Made by a program: the position numbers and the translations under genes
In this document: positions 8,511-17,622 of the stretch, piece by piece
Position numbering within the stretch: the stretch's first letter is position 1
How the letters are laid out: every line of letters begins with the position of its first letter
Notes under the pieces: generated by a model
The model's database searches: none
What the model was told of the DNA's origin: nothing
The model's input: only the letters and a program-made list of their open reading frames with translations
NCBI GenBank assembly: GCA_964638865.1
Contig: CAZXBG010000007.1
Span: forward strand, 1-48,699
Length of the DNA stretch: 48,699 nt
Reading direction: 5' to 3'
Origin: UBA7236 sp964638865
GTDB taxonomy: Bacteria > Bacteroidota > Bacteroidia > Chitinophagales > BACL12

Positions 8511-9548
8511 TCAATTAAAACTATCCCAACCCTGCGCTTTCAGTTTAAATAAATTATCGTTTTTAGTTTTAATAAAAGTACCATTTTGTTTTGGAACAAT
8601 TTTTCCTATGATGGAGATATTATTATTGCGTGCAATTTTCTCTGCATCTTTTGCATTTATAGTAAAAAGTAATTCATAATCCTCGCCACCATTTAATGCG
8701 CAAATTGTTGGATCTAAATTAAACTTAGCTGCCTGTCCAATAGACTCCTCCGACATTGGGATTTGATTTTCATAAATAATTGCACCGCAATCGCTTTTAT
8801 CGCAGATATGCAATATCTCTGACGATAAACCATCCGACACATCTATCATTGCAGTGGGTATTATATCATTATCTTTAAAAAATTGAATAATATCTTTTCG
8901 CGCTTCGGGTTTTAAAAATTTACCGATAAGATGTTTTTTATTTTCCAGATCAGGTTGTATGCCCGGATTTTCGAGATATATTTTTTTCTCTCTTTCCAAC
9001 ATTTGTAATCCTAAATATGCAGCGCCAAGATCTCCGCTTACACAAATAAGATCCTCTTCTTTTGCTCCGCTTCGATAAACAATTTCCCCTTCATTTGCAT
9101 CGCCGATAGCTGTAACGGAAATAATAAGTCCTTTAATACTTGTAGTAGTATCTCCCCCAACCAGATCAACTCCATAATATTCGCAGGCATGAAAAATTCC
9201 TTCATATAATTCTTCCAGCGCTTCCACAGAAAATCTGTTTGAAATTGCAAGGGAAACGGTAACCTGATTCGGTGTTGCATTCATAGCATATATATCGCTA
9301 ACATTTACTGCTATACATTTATATCCGAGATGTAAAAGTGGCGTGTACATCATATCAAAATGCACTCCTTCCACTAACATATCTGTTGTAACTACCGTCA
9401 ATTTTCCCGCATTGTCAATTATGGCTGCGTCATCGCCAATTCCTTTTACCGTTGAAATATTATTTATCTCAAAATTTTTGGTCAGTTGGTCAATCAGCTT
9501 AAATTCTCCTAAAGAGGATATTTCGGTTCTGTCGTTTTGTTCGTCCAT
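8511..9548 (-). CDS. thiL: Thiamine-monophosphate kinase
   Basis: A 345-residue enzyme that phosphorylates thiamine monophosphate with ATP to give the cofactor thiamine diphosphate. Family motifs appear in order: GIGDDAAI near the N-terminus, VTTDMLVEGVHF, LVGGDTTTS, VSGDLGAAYLG, MIDVSDGLSSE and NGGEDYELLF. These form the AIR-synthase-like ATP- and Mg-binding site, and all acidic residues look present. I chose the ATG at 9548 (MDEQNDRTE); an in-frame ATG at 9605 would add 19 unlike residues and cross the divergent intergenic region. No other thiamine genes are near. Confidence 0.95.
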   Translation of the reverse strand: MDEQNDRTEISSLGEFKLIDQLTKNFEINNISTVKGIGDDAAIIDNAGKLTVVTTDMLVEGVHFDMMYTPLLHLGYKCIAVNVSDIYAMNATPNQVTVSLAISNRFSVEALEELYEGIFHACEYYGVDLVGGDTTTSIKGLIISVTAIGDANEGEIVYRSGAKEEDLICVSGDLGAAYLGLQMLEREKKIYLENPGIQPDLENKKHLIGKFLKPEARKDIIQFFKDNDIIPTAMIDVSDGLSSEILHICDKSDCGAIIYENQIPMSEESIGQAAKFNLDPTICALNGGEDYELLFTINAKDAEKIARNNNISIIGKIVPKQNGTFIKTKNDNLFKLKAQGWDSFN

Positions 9549-9676
9549 TATAAAAAAGTCTTTTTCTTTCGATCTTCCTTGCAAAATTGCATAAAGATTT
9601 AACAAAATGTTATTCTTCGCGTTATCTTAGTGTTTTGAGGCCGGTTTGGCACCACACCACAAGCAAAAAACGACGT

Positions 9677-11332
9677 ATGAAACCAGACATTAAAATAAAT
9701 GCCCCACTAGAAACATTTTACAAGTGGGAAAAATTACAGCCGGAAAAATTATACCTCCGACAGCCCATTAATGGCATTTGGCACAACTATACCTGGTCGC
9801 AGTGCGGCGATCAGATAAGACGTATGGCTTCTTACTTAAAATCGCTCAATTATGAACCCGGAACCCGTATTGCGATACTTTCCAAAAACTGCGTCCACTG
9901 GATGCTCAGCGATTATGCCATCTGGATGGCAGGTTATGTTTCCGTTCCGATGTATCCAAATATGTCGCCAGGCACCGTTAAACAGATCCTTTTACACAGT
10001 GAAAGTAAATTGTTATTTGTAGGCAAATTGGATGACTGGACCTATTTAAAACCCGGCATTCCTGAAAATTTACCTTGTATCGCTTATCCTTTTTATGGAA
10101 TAACCGAATTTAAAAACTGGGATGATATCATAACAGCACAGGAACCGATATCCGACAATCCAGTATACCCGATTGAAAACCTGTGTTCCATTATGTACAC
10201 AAGTGGAACCACGGGAGTTCCAAAAGGGGTAATGCATTCCTTTTACAATTTTGCCTTTGCAGCAGAAAATGCATTTCCAACATTAGGGGTAGATAATACG
10301 GCATCGTTTTTCTCTTATTTACCAATGTGTCATATTGCAGAGCGTTTATTAATTGAGATAGGCAGTTTATACACAGGAGGTCAGGTTTCCTTTGCGGAAA
10401 GTTTGGAAACATTCCCTAAAAACTTACAAGAAACATCTCCCACACTTTTTTTAGCGGTTCCGCGTATTTGGTCAAAATTTCAGGAAAAAATTCTCGAGAA
10501 AATGCCGCAGAAAAAACTGGAACTCTATTTAAAAATTCCTTTGCTGAAAAACATCGTGAAAAAGAAAATAAAAGCGGCGCTTGGACTAACAAAAGCAGAC
10601 CAATGTTTTTCAGGTGCTGCACCAATTCCGGTTGATCTTATTAATTGGTTCTGGAAATTGGATATCAAAATTCAACAGGCATATGCAATGACGGAAGATT
10701 GTTGTTATAGTCACACGAATTTAAAGGATAAAAACAGGATTGGAAGCGTTGGTTTGCGGTTTCCTTATGTGGATATTAAATTTAGTGAACAGGGTGAAAT
10801 TTTAATTAAACATGCAGGATTAATGTTAGGTTATTATAAGGAAGATGTTTTGTCGAAGGAGGCATTTACAGAAGATGGATATTTTAAAACCGGAGATAAA
10901 GGTGCAGTAGATACCGATGGATTTTTAACAATAACCGGTAGAGTAAAAGAATTATTTAAAACAAGTAAGGGCAAATATGTAGCTCCTATGCCTATAGAAA
11001 TGAAATTTTCTTCCAATACGGATATTGGTCAGGCATTGGTGGTAGGGTATGCTATGCCGCAGCCAATTGTTTTGGTTACCCTTTCAGAACTTGGTAGAAA
11101 AAAATCTAAAGAGGAAATTGAAAAAAGTTTATTGAATTCAAAAAGTGATGTCAACAATACTTTAGATTCTTTTGAAAAAATTGAAAAGGTAGTTGTAATA
11201 GAAAATGAATGGACAATTCTGAACGACCTTTTAACTCCTTCAATGAAAATAAAACGCAATGAAGTAGAAAAACTTTTTCAAACTGATTATGAAAAATGGT
11301 TTGATATGAAACCTGATGTAATCTGGCAATAA
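9677..11332 (+). CDS. AMP-binding long-chain acyl-CoA synthetase-like protein
   Basis: A 551-residue adenylate-forming enzyme of the FadD/long-chain fatty acyl-CoA ligase type, which activates a fatty acid through an acyl-AMP to acyl-CoA. It shows the P-loop-like YTSGTTGVPKG (from residue 174), a YLPMCHIAER segment, QAYAMTE, and the C-terminal hinge region TGDKGAVDTDGFLTITGRVKE followed by FKTSKGKYVAP. The C-terminal subdomain is rather short. The chain-length specificity cannot be read. I chose the ATG at 9677 (MKPDIKIN); an in-frame ATG at 9587 overlaps the divergent control region of thiL and adds a basic non-homologous-looking extension. Confidence 0.88.
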   Translation: MKPDIKINAPLETFYKWEKLQPEKLYLRQPINGIWHNYTWSQCGDQIRRMASYLKSLNYEPGTRIAILSKNCVHWMLSDYAIWMAGYVSVPMYPNMSPGTVKQILLHSESKLLFVGKLDDWTYLKPGIPENLPCIAYPFYGITEFKNWDDIITAQEPISDNPVYPIENLCSIMYTSGTTGVPKGVMHSFYNFAFAAENAFPTLGVDNTASFFSYLPMCHIAERLLIEIGSLYTGGQVSFAESLETFPKNLQETSPTLFLAVPRIWSKFQEKILEKMPQKKLELYLKIPLLKNIVKKKIKAALGLTKADQCFSGAAPIPVDLINWFWKLDIKIQQAYAMTEDCCYSHTNLKDKNRIGSVGLRFPYVDIKFSEQGEILIKHAGLMLGYYKEDVLSKEAFTEDGYFKTGDKGAVDTDGFLTITGRVKELFKTSKGKYVAPMPIEMKFSSNTDIGQALVVGYAMPQPIVLVTLSELGRKKSKEEIEKSLLNSKSDVNNTLDSFEKIEKVVVIENEWTILNDLLTPSMKIKRNEVEKLFQTDYEKWFDMKPDVIWQ

Positions 11333-11447
11333 TAGATCCCTTAAACCCGGAATATTCAATGGAAGTAGCAATAAATCGTAGTTGGTAATAAAATCAGATA
11401 TTTCAAGCCAATAACATGCGATTTCCAATTGTTTGCTATTCAGGGTA

Positions 11448-11505
11448 AACCCAACTAAATCAATAGGTTAGTTAATTTTTATAGGTCTATTGATTAATTT
11501 GGGTT
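11448..11505. other. Large imperfect inverted repeat (19 bp arms)
   Basis: The left arm 11448-11466 (AACCCAACTAAATCAATAG) and right arm 11487-11505 are complementary at 17 of 19 positions, with a 20 nt loop. It lies between the acyl-CoA ligase gene and the small membrane protein gene. No T-run follows, so it is not a plain terminator; it could be an RNA control element or a decayed small mobile repeat. Confidence 0.6.
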
Positions 11506-11547
11506 AAATGAATACAAAAGTTTAAATTCACCTTTAAATTTAAATGT

Positions 11548-11943
11548 ATGCAATTTTTTTACAAATTATTTCTACAGGAAAAACAGCCCACTACTTTTAA
11601 AGAAATTATTTATTGGTGGGGCGAACGCCGTTTGGCTTTTAATCTTGTTATCGGGGTTTCGGGGTTATTGAGTATACTCGTCTGCTGGATTGCAGGTTTT
11701 GAAATGGATATCATCAAACTGTGCATCATTGCCTTTACTTATGGCATTGCTGCAAATATAATATATACCAGCAGCTGGATCGCAGAGTATCTTCTCCGAA
11801 AAGCCAATAATTTTGATTCACAAATAAAATATATTGGACCGGTATTTTTTGCGATGGGTTTAGCCATCTCTATATTACTCACTTTTTTTGGGGGGTTATT
11901 AGTGGGATATTTAGGTCTTTTCGGTTACAGCGGAGTAGATTGA
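11548..11943 (+). CDS. Small membrane protein, function unknown
   Basis: A 131-residue protein with three or four hydrophobic helices (about 34-50, 55-80, 95-125) and a basic N-terminal segment (YKLFLQEKQPTTFKEIIYWWGERR). I recognise no catalytic motif or named family with certainty. It ends with a glycine-rich helix (FFGGLLVGYLGLFGYSG). A large inverted repeat lies about 40 bp upstream. The neighbouring comF gene runs convergently. The start ATG is the first in frame. Confidence 0.7.
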   Translation: MQFFYKLFLQEKQPTTFKEIIYWWGERRLAFNLVIGVSGLLSILVCWIAGFEMDIIKLCIIAFTYGIAANIIYTSSWIAEYLLRKANNFDSQIKYIGPVFFAMGLAISILLTFFGGLLVGYLGLFGYSGVD

Positions 11944-11990
11944 ACCAATAAAATTAAATTTTATTTTTTTTATTAACCATAAATAACGAT

Positions 11991-12689
11991 CTACATTTCA
12001 GCATGCGCTATTGCTGCAATACTAACTTTAACACCTTCAATATTGGTGAGTGACACGGCACAGGATTCCAAAGTTGAACCGGTTGTAATAACATCATCAA
12101 CAATTAAAATATGTTTATTGCGAATAAGTTCAATATCACCGGGTTCGAAAATAGATTTCACATTTTCCCATCGTTCGAGTCGCGATTTTTTGGTTTGCGT
12201 ATCAGTATATACCTTTCGCTGCAAAATTTCCGAATTAAAAGGTATTGATAAAACTTCGCTCAACCCTTCACCAATAACAGCGCTTTGATTATAACCACGT
12301 TTTTTTTCTTTGTCTTTATGTAAAGGCACAGCAGTAATAAAATCAACTTCAGGAAATAAATGAAATTGTTTTATTTGGTATCCCAATAAATTACCCAAAC
12401 GCAAACCAACATCTTTTCTGCCCTTATATTTTAAGGCATGCATTAAATGCTGAATACGACCCGATTTATGAAAATGATAAAGTGCCATAGCTCTTTCTAC
12501 AGGAACTTTTCCCCAAAACTTTTTTGCAATGGGATTGTCGGCATATTCGGCATGATCGGTTTTGGGCAAACTAATCTGGCATTTGATACAAATAATTTTT
12601 TCGTTTTTGTTGAGCGGCGCACTACAGGCAAGACATAAGTTGGGATAAATAACGTCGCACATTTCGTTAAACATTTTTAAGGGAAACAT
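11991..12689 (-). CDS. comF: ComF family phosphoribosyltransferase-like protein
   Basis: A 232-residue protein of the ComF family. The N-terminus carries a four-cysteine zinc-binding motif (Cys19, Cys22, Cys34, Cys37). The C-terminal half is a phosphoribosyltransferase fold with the PRPP loop ILIVDDVITTGSTLESC and an upstream PLHKDKEKKRGYNQS segment. ComF proteins take part in DNA uptake and transformation in several bacteria, but in many genomes their role is not established. It stands alone here. The 345 bp upstream (12690-13035) hold no recognisable gene. Confidence 0.93.
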   Translation of the reverse strand: MFPLKMFNEMCDVIYPNLCLACSAPLNKNEKIICIKCQISLPKTDHAEYADNPIAKKFWGKVPVERAMALYHFHKSGRIQHLMHALKYKGRKDVGLRLGNLLGYQIKQFHLFPEVDFITAVPLHKDKEKKRGYNQSAVIGEGLSEVLSIPFNSEILQRKVYTDTQTKKSRLERWENVKSIFEPGDIELIRNKHILIVDDVITTGSTLESCAVSLTNIEGVKVSIAAIAHAEM

Positions 12690-13035
12690 ATAGAGAGATT
12701 ATTTGGTTACATAAGCGATGGTTTTGCAGAAACAATTAAATAATAAATTAGGGTTAAAAAAAACCTGGCAGAAAAACATACATCAAAATTTCAACATCAT
12801 AGATCCATAGCGGCTAACATTTTTTTTAAAGGAAATAAACTATATAAATTTAATTAATAAATTCCTATTTCCAAATAATTATCAGGAAATTTATCCGTGC
12901 GGAAATAATAATCGGGTAGAGTGTTGTATATATTAAAAATCAAAATTCGGTGCTAACGATAATACCGTTGATAAATGCAAATTCCAGGAGTTACAAAGTA
13001 CTAACTCCACAAATTTTAAATCCAACCCAAAACAT
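12690..13035. other. Intergenic region without a recognisable gene
   Basis: An AT-rich stretch between comF and the ABC operon, whose genes point away from each other here (comF starts at 12689 and the operon ends at 13036). The only structure noticed is a small inverted repeat at 12987-13008 (GGAGTTA...TAACTCC) with no T-run. No ORF with credible coding character was found. Confidence 0.5.
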
Positions 13036-13914
13036 TTATTTAATTTTATCGCCTGCAAGAACAGGAAAAAGATCTTCCAGCGAGGCCACAAATTCATGAA
13101 ATGCTTTATCCTGTCTTATTTCCGGTCGCCATGCGAGGCCAAGTTCAACCATATTATAGAAATGTTGAATACTTGCTCCACCGGTTAACTCTCCTTTATT
13201 ATCGCGGTTTTTACCTACAAGCCAAATTGCATCTGAAATTGCTGCTGCAGATATAATATCGTGCGTTACAACTATGATAGTAATATATTCGTCGGATGCG
13301 GCAAGTTCGATAATACTATTACAAACTTCATTTTTTGCTTTTGGATCAAGTCCTGAAAATGGTTCATCCATTAAAAGAATATTAGTACTGCACAATAATT
13401 GTTGTGCTATGGCTACGCGTTGTCTTTGTCCGCCGGATAATTGCACAGGGTATTTTCTCGCGTGTTCCCGCAATCCGAATTTATCGAGATAATACAGAAT
13501 TCTTGTGTCTGTTTCTTTCCCTTTTAATCCACCTTGTTTTGCTCCTATATGCAAATTATCATAAACGCTCAAATGTTCGAACAAAGGATAGTTTTGATAT
13601 ACTACACCTATGGTTCCGGCTTTGTTTGGCATTAAATATTTTTCCGGATCAGGTTCTGTTTCAATTAATTTTTCATTAGCAACTAAAACCTGCCCTGAAT
13701 CAGGTTTAATTACTCCTGAAATAATTTCGAATAAAGTTGTTTTACCAATTCCCGAAGGGCCCAAAATTGCACAAATCTGCCCTTGCATCTGCCCGGGTCT
13801 GCGAACATCATATATTTCGCCGTTAATATTCTTTAATACCGTATTCAACCCAAAAGATTTGGAAACATCTTTTATTCGAAGTATCGTTTTTTGTATCACT
13901 CTATTTTCAAACAT
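13036..13914 (-). CDS. NitT/TauT-like ABC transporter ATP-binding protein
   Basis: A 292-residue ATPase. Walker A GPSGIGKTT is at 52-60, the Q-loop Gln at 107, the signature LSGGQRQR at 159-166, Walker B ILLMDEP at 179-185 and the H-loop His at 218. All catalytic elements are intact. The layout resembles the SsuB/TauB/NrtD importers. An insertion before Walker A (DVRRPGQMQGQ) is slightly unusual. The gene is last in a five-gene minus-strand operon, 15 bp after the permease, and would power import for the SBP-OmpA protein encoded upstream. The cargo is not known; the usual nitrate or sulfonate assignments should not be carried over. Confidence 0.92.
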   Translation of the reverse strand: MFENRVIQKTILRIKDVSKSFGLNTVLKNINGEIYDVRRPGQMQGQICAILGPSGIGKTTLFEIISGVIKPDSGQVLVANEKLIETEPDPEKYLMPNKAGTIGVVYQNYPLFEHLSVYDNLHIGAKQGGLKGKETDTRILYYLDKFGLREHARKYPVQLSGGQRQRVAIAQQLLCSTNILLMDEPFSGLDPKAKNEVCNSIIELAASDEYITIIVVTHDIISAAAISDAIWLVGKNRDNKGELTGGASIQHFYNMVELGLAWRPEIRQDKAFHEFVASLEDLFPVLAGDKIK

Positions 13915-13929
13915 AGGTTAAGGTTGATA

Positions 13930-14724
13930 TTATTTTTTATTTAATTTCATATAGGCATAAGGAAATAATTTTTTGCTGATGAATCCTATCAATACATGAA
14001 TAAGAATACCCATTAAAAGAATTGCGAATTGTATAGCAAATACACCGTTAAAATTTCCTGCAAATCTGTTTTGGTCTACCAACAAAGCACCTATTCCACC
14101 ATTTTCTCTGTTTGCACTTTCTACCATTGTAATCATCATCCATGCAATAGCAAAATTTTGTCTCAGTATCTCTAAAGCTCTGTGCAACATTCCGCGAATT
14201 ACCACGTGGTATAAAGCTTGCCAGTTACTCATGCGCAGAGTACGGGCATAACTGTATTTTTGCCATTCCATAGAATCCACTTCACTTGCCATACCTGTTA
14301 CAAAATATGGAAGTATACCAAAAATTAATAAAGAAGTTTTATATTCTTCAGCAGTATGCGTGTATAATAAAATGATAAATCCGAATCCCACTAAAGTTAA
14401 AAACCGTGCCTGTGAAACGATATAAATTACGAAGGGGCGAAAAAATGGAATTACAACACTATATGATAATACCAATCCAATTGCAGTTGCAATAAACATT
14501 GCTTTTACACACAACCATGCCGAAGTAAATAATTCGCCTAAAAGATCCCGTTCACTTGTCAATTGACCAAATGCATTTAATATCTCAATCGGATTCGGAA
14601 TAATATCCGGTGCAGCAATGAACCACCAAGCTATAAATAGTATCAATTGAATACCAACCATGATCAATAAACTTGACCTGTCGGGTTTGGCGAACGGCGT
14701 AAAAAGTGTTTTGATCTTTTTCAT
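13930..14724 (-). CDS. ABC transporter permease (SsuC/TauC-like)
   Basis: A 264-residue membrane permease with about six helices. It has the binding-protein-dependent transport domain; the coupling (EAA-like) loop is YARTLRMSNWQALYHVVIRG, followed by IAWMMITMVESANRENGGIGALL as in SsuC-type permeases. A single permease gene implies a homodimer working with the adjacent ATPase. The intergenic space to the upstream SBP-OmpA gene contains a strong terminator hairpin (14749-14771), so permease and ATPase should be made at lower levels than the three upstream proteins. Confidence 0.9.
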   Translation of the reverse strand: MKKIKTLFTPFAKPDRSSLLIMVGIQLILFIAWWFIAAPDIIPNPIEILNAFGQLTSERDLLGELFTSAWLCVKAMFIATAIGLVLSYSVVIPFFRPFVIYIVSQARFLTLVGFGFIILLYTHTAEEYKTSLLIFGILPYFVTGMASEVDSMEWQKYSYARTLRMSNWQALYHVVIRGMLHRALEILRQNFAIAWMMITMVESANRENGGIGALLVDQNRFAGNFNGVFAIQFAILLMGILIHVLIGFISKKLFPYAYMKLNKK

Positions 14725-14742
14725 GTTCTAAAACATTATTTT

Positions 14743-14771
14743 CAAAAAAAAGGCAGGCACATAGCCTGCCT
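14743..14771 (-). terminator. Intrinsic terminator inside the ABC/OmpA operon
   Basis: On the minus strand a perfect 9 bp stem (AAGGCAGGC / GCCTGCCTT) with a 5 nt loop is followed by a run of T residues (As at 14743-14750 on the plus strand). It lies 21 bp after the SBP-OmpA stop codon and 24 bp before the permease start. Partial read-through would reduce expression of the transporter core relative to its binding protein. Confidence 0.85.
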
Positions 14772-14792
14772 TAAAATTATATAATAAATTAG

Positions 14793-16610
14793 TTATTTAC
14801 CTGTAACAATTTCAACGCGGCGATTTTTAGCTTTACCTGTTGTAGTGGTATTGTCCTCTTTAGGTTGTGCTTCGCCATATCCAATAACGCTGGTAAATCT
14901 TTCCGGATTAATTTTTTTGCGAATGAGCCAATATTTTACTGCATCAGCTCTTCGCTGAGAAAGTTCCATATTACTTCCCTCTTCGCCATCGCTGTCGGTA
15001 TGACCGCTTATCTGAATTTTCATATCGCTTACACTAAGTGATAAATAAAGATCTTCCAAGGTCTTTAATCCTGTACCAGAAAAGTCAGAACTTCCTGAAT
15101 TAAATTCAATGGAATAATCTTTTCTTCCAAATTCTTCCACAATCTCTCCTGCACTGATATCCGCTTTATCGGGAGCAGTAAGATTACTTTTGTGTTGTTC
15201 GTAAACAGATTTCAAAAAAGAAAGATCGACTAAAGTATTTACATCTATAACTTCCGGAAGGTCCTGAGGATATAGTTTCGACATAAATCCTGCAAATAAA
15301 TTATAAACATCGGCATAACGGTTTGGTGTACCCGGTAATAAACCGAATGTTTCTGCATTATCGGCAAGATTTGCTGCACGTGATCCTCCCAATAATACGG
15401 TGCGACCCTGTTGTGTTTTATAACTCACACCGATAAAATACTTTTTCCAGTATTCCGCAGTTTCCGCCTGGTATATATCTGCCTGATATTCTGATGCTTT
15501 TGTCAAAGCTGCATCGAAAGATTTCACCTGATCACCACCCTGAGCAATTGCAAAAATCATTTTTTCTACTGCGACTCTGTTTGCTTCGAGATGTTTATTT
15601 AATCCTATCATTAAACAAGGCATTTGCTGTGAATTTTCACGAGTAGATAATAGCGTAACGATATCGTCGCTCATTTTAGTGAAAATATCAACGTCAGCAG
15701 GAGTCCACGTTGCCACTGCATCAATTTGTTTTTTAACGGATCGGCCGGTTTTTTTTCCGTTAATTACTTCATCTCTCTCAATGGTATAAGAGTTTTTATT
15801 TTGAAATTTTCGTGCTGCGTCCAAAAAATCATCTGCGCTTGTAAAATTTAATGCATTGGGATCGTAGGTTGTAAAATCAGGATTAACTGCTATACCATTA
15901 TCGGAAGCCCATTTAATTGCAATGTTATGATCACCATCTTTAGGATATACCACGCAGGTTCCACCTTTTGCACTATCAGGAGTTATTCGCCAGATAAATG
16001 GACCGATAAATTTATCTTCCCCATAGGAAAATCCAGGTACATAAAATCCTTTTAATCCATAAGAAGGATCAATTAGTTTTAATTTATTATTAAGATCAGG
16101 CGCAAAGGTTGCCAATCCATCACCCATAATTGCAACAAGTTGAGCTCCCTCTGTGGAATTAGGATTCTTTTTATAGGCATTAGCAAAATCCAATAAACCT
16201 TCCTTCATTTTATCGTAACTGTCTTGCCTAACAAATTCAAAATTAACCCCTGCCTGATCCATTAAACTTCCCTTTGTAGTTCTTGCTCCGCCATTTGCAT
16301 ATGCAACTGGAGCCTGCGCATTCCATGCCATACCTAAATACTTAAAAGTAGGTCTTCCGGAATTATTTGCAAGATCCTTACTCGGTAACGGAAGCATTTT
16401 TAAACCAACAGTTTTATAATTGGACGGTATAGTGGAAAGTGTTTTATTTTTATCCTCATCCACCTTATCCAATGTAATGGATTCGGTTGTGTCTTTTCCG
16501 ATCACGCCCTTTTCGTATAAATATTTTCTTCCGAAAATAAATAAGGGAACAAAAACGATACAAAGAATAAATGTTTTTCCAAGCCAACCTAAACGGTTCC
16601 AGAAGTTCAT
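14793..16610 (-). CDS. Substrate-binding protein fused to OmpA peptidoglycan-binding domain
   Basis: A 605-residue two-part protein. Residues about 12-30 form a hydrophobic anchor without a lipobox or clear cleavage site, so it is probably fixed in the inner membrane and faces the periplasm. Residues about 65-470 resemble an ABC-type solute-binding protein (FKYLGMAWNAQAPVAYANGG start; KGGTCVVYPKDGD). The C-terminus (about 495-605) is an OmpA-like domain with GHTDSDG (Asp539), NMELSQRRADAV (Arg554) and GYGEAQP, which binds diaminopimelate in peptidoglycan. The fusion would hold the binding protein between the inner membrane and the wall, next to the permease encoded downstream. The ligand is unknown. 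A strong terminator follows the gene. Confidence 0.85.
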   Translation of the reverse strand: MNFWNRLGWLGKTFILCIVFVPLFIFGRKYLYEKGVIGKDTTESITLDKVDEDKNKTLSTIPSNYKTVGLKMLPLPSKDLANNSGRPTFKYLGMAWNAQAPVAYANGGARTTKGSLMDQAGVNFEFVRQDSYDKMKEGLLDFANAYKKNPNSTEGAQLVAIMGDGLATFAPDLNNKLKLIDPSYGLKGFYVPGFSYGEDKFIGPFIWRITPDSAKGGTCVVYPKDGDHNIAIKWASDNGIAVNPDFTTYDPNALNFTSADDFLDAARKFQNKNSYTIERDEVINGKKTGRSVKKQIDAVATWTPADVDIFTKMSDDIVTLLSTRENSQQMPCLMIGLNKHLEANRVAVEKMIFAIAQGGDQVKSFDAALTKASEYQADIYQAETAEYWKKYFIGVSYKTQQGRTVLLGGSRAANLADNAETFGLLPGTPNRYADVYNLFAGFMSKLYPQDLPEVIDVNTLVDLSFLKSVYEQHKSNLTAPDKADISAGEIVEEFGRKDYSIEFNSGSSDFSGTGLKTLEDLYLSLSVSDMKIQISGHTDSDGEEGSNMELSQRRADAVKYWLIRKKINPERFTSVIGYGEAQPKEDNTTTTGKAKNRRVEIVTGK

Positions 16611-16636
16611 GTGATTTTGATTTATTGTTCGATTAA

Positions 16637-17617
16637 TTATTTTAAATGTTTAAATGCATCCATCGTATCATCACCTGCGGTAACCAATGTTGTACCTGAT
16701 ATAGGCAATTGCAATTTGCGGCTGAAGTCCGTTAATTCCTTAAATGTTTGTTCATTATAGCTGTCTAATAATTTTATTCCTTCATCCGTCATTATCGCTT
16801 CCTGAATATCAGCACTCGACATCCAGTTCTTTCCTTTTTCCATAAATCGGGAAATATTGGCAACATTTTCACTTACCTGCTGTGCGTATGCTTCCACAGC
16901 TAATTGCTGCATTGCGAGATCATCAGGATTCCCCTCTAAAACACTTTGTGCCGATTTTAAAGCACTAGCAGTTTTCTTTAATATTTTGAGGTCGCGACTT
17001 CTTATCTGAATATCTTCATCTAACAATTCAATTTCTACCTTCCATTGATCGCTCAGTCTTTTCAAAAAGATCAACGCTTTATCTAAAGCGTGAAAACGCG
17101 GCAATAATTGTTCGTTACTCATTTTTTTGCGGTTTGCAGAAACTGATTTTATTACAGCCTGGTCCTTATATCCTTTTTCCTGTGCTTTTTTTGCTTCCAC
17201 AAATGATTTATTGGCGCCTTCCATATTATCGTTCATCACAATTTCCAATTCCTCTTTTGCACTCTGCAATTCTGTTATTCTTCCTTCCAGTTCCCCTCTT
17301 TTTCTGATCCATTTTTTTAAAGATATCTTCATAACTCCAATTGGGTCGGTATTTACTAATGCACGCCATAATTTTTGTATAAAAAGTTGGTATGCTACCC
17401 AAATTAATTTTCTGCTGGTCCATAAAAAAGTTACCAATGCAATAATTACCACTAATAATACAATGGAATACAATGTATTTTTCAGTATTTCAACAAGGTA
17501 GGGAAGTACTTTGTACAATACATATCCAAGGCCTGCAATCAATGCCAAACCTGTAATTGTTCCGACTGTTTTTTCCTGATTGTTCAAAATCGATTTTTTA
17601 AAGTTTTGAGTATCCAT
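16637..17617 (-). CDS. Membrane-anchored coiled-coil protein of the ABC/OmpA operon
   Basis: A 326-residue protein with two transmembrane helices near the N-terminus (about 18-40 and 46-68). A long, highly charged, mostly helical region follows (about 100-260), including RKRGELEGRITELQSAKEE and a heptad-rich segment with FHALDKALIFLKRLSDQWK. It reminds me of PspA-like or TelA-associated coiled-coil proteins but has no motif that proves this. It lies 5 bp after the first gene of the operon and 26 bp before SBP-OmpA. A scaffold or regulator role for the transporter at the inner membrane is inference only. Confidence 0.75.
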   Translation of the reverse strand: MDTQNFKKSILNNQEKTVGTITGLALIAGLGYVLYKVLPYLVEILKNTLYSIVLLVVIIALVTFLWTSRKLIWVAYQLFIQKLWRALVNTDPIGVMKISLKKWIRKRGELEGRITELQSAKEELEIVMNDNMEGANKSFVEAKKAQEKGYKDQAVIKSVSANRKKMSNEQLLPRFHALDKALIFLKRLSDQWKVEIELLDEDIQIRSRDLKILKKTASALKSAQSVLEGNPDDLAMQQLAVEAYAQQVSENVANISRFMEKGKNWMSSADIQEAIMTDEGIKLLDSYNEQTFKELTDFSRKLQLPISGTTLVTAGDDTMDAFKHLK

Positions 17618-17622
17618 ATTTA

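Noticed and set aside
12987..13008. Small inverted repeat GGAGTTA/TAACTCC as terminator of the ABC operon
   Set aside because: It is 28 bp after the ATPase stop but has no T-run and a weak stem; I cannot support termination.
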